NCBI GenBank assembly: GCA_903970575.1
Contig: CAJCJC010000452.1
Span: 1 to 5,788 of the forward strand
Length of the DNA stretch: 5,788 nt
Direction: 5' to 3'
Source of the DNA: Alphaproteobacteria bacterium
Lineage (GTDB): Bacteria; Pseudomonadota; Alphaproteobacteria; BOG-932; Roseiterribacteraceae
Part shown: piece after piece, positions 5,720-5,788 of the stretch
Position numbering within the stretch: position 1 is the first letter of the stretch
Layout of the letters: each line of letters begins with the position of its first letter
Translations under genes and position numbers: made by a program
Notes under the pieces: model-generated
Database searches by the model: none
What the model saw: only the letters and a program-made list of their open reading frames with translations
Told to the model about the DNA's origin: nothing

Positions 5720-5788
5720 ATGACCACCCTGTTCGATCCCGTGCGACTGGGTGATATCGACCTCGCCAACCGCATAATCATGGCGCCG
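5720..5788 (+). CDS. Old Yellow Enzyme-family NADH:flavin oxidoreductase (N-terminal fragment)
   Basis: Only the first 23 codons are in the window; the gene runs off the right edge. They read MTTLFDPVRLGDIDLANRII followed by MAP. The pattern LF-P-(x)-LG-(x)4-NR-(x)2-MAP is the hallmark opening of FMN-binding Old Yellow Enzyme ene-reductases, where the MAP stretch starts the first barrel strand near the flavin. Such enzymes reduce C=C bonds of enones, nitroesters or similar compounds with NAD(P)H in the cytoplasm. The gene starts four bases after the preceding stop, without a clear Shine-Dalgarno site, which suggests co-transcription and translational coupling. A 2,4-dienoyl-CoA reductase-type fusion with the same N-terminus cannot be excluded from so short a piece. 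Confidence 0.82.
   Translation, partial: MTTLFDPVRLGDIDLANRIIMAP

Overview
The window is a compact, GC-rich (roughly 60-65 % by eye), almost fully coding bacterial segment. Overlapping stop/start codons, Shine-Dalgarno sites and gene content all point to a Gram-negative proteobacterium, most likely an alphaproteobacterium; this taxonomic guess is inference. No RNA genes, CRISPR arrays, insertion sequences or transfer boundaries were seen.

Layout: two divergent operons share a 140-base intergenic region (2444-2583). Leftward (minus strand) lie a periplasmic substrate-binding protein (1232-2443), a secreted YVTN-type beta-propeller (282-1247) and the N-terminal 94 codons of an ABC ATPase (1-282, running off the left edge). 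From family knowledge this is the ABC/propeller set that recurs beside PQQ-dependent alcohol dehydrogenases (TIGRFAM families TIGR03863, TIGR03866 and TIGR03864). It also resembles the ABC part of the lanthanide-uptake (lut) cluster of Methylorubrum. Rightward (plus strand) lie a soluble PQQ-dependent dehydrogenase (2584-4257), a two-domain c-type cytochrome (4247-5080), a SnoaL/NTF2-like protein (5080-5715) and the first 23 codons of an Old Yellow Enzyme-type flavin oxidoreductase (5720 to the right edge).

How the parts may work together: the quinoprotein oxidises an alcohol in the periplasm and passes electrons to the cytochrome encoded just downstream. The cytoplasmic NTF2-like protein and flavin ene-reductase may process the carbonyl product. 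The divergent ABC system probably supplies a metal or another small molecule that the quinoprotein needs. The dehydrogenase has the Asp-Tyr-Asp signature of lanthanide-dependent enzymes, which fits a lanthanide-supply role for the ABC set.

The most unusual features are a dehydrogenase whose cofactor pocket departs from the family at several normally fixed positions (vicinal Cys-Cys, PQQ-contact Arg, metal-ligand Glu) while keeping the lanthanide-type Asp pair, and a cytochrome whose first haem site is CX4CH rather than CXXCH. All family comparisons are from memory, not from a search.
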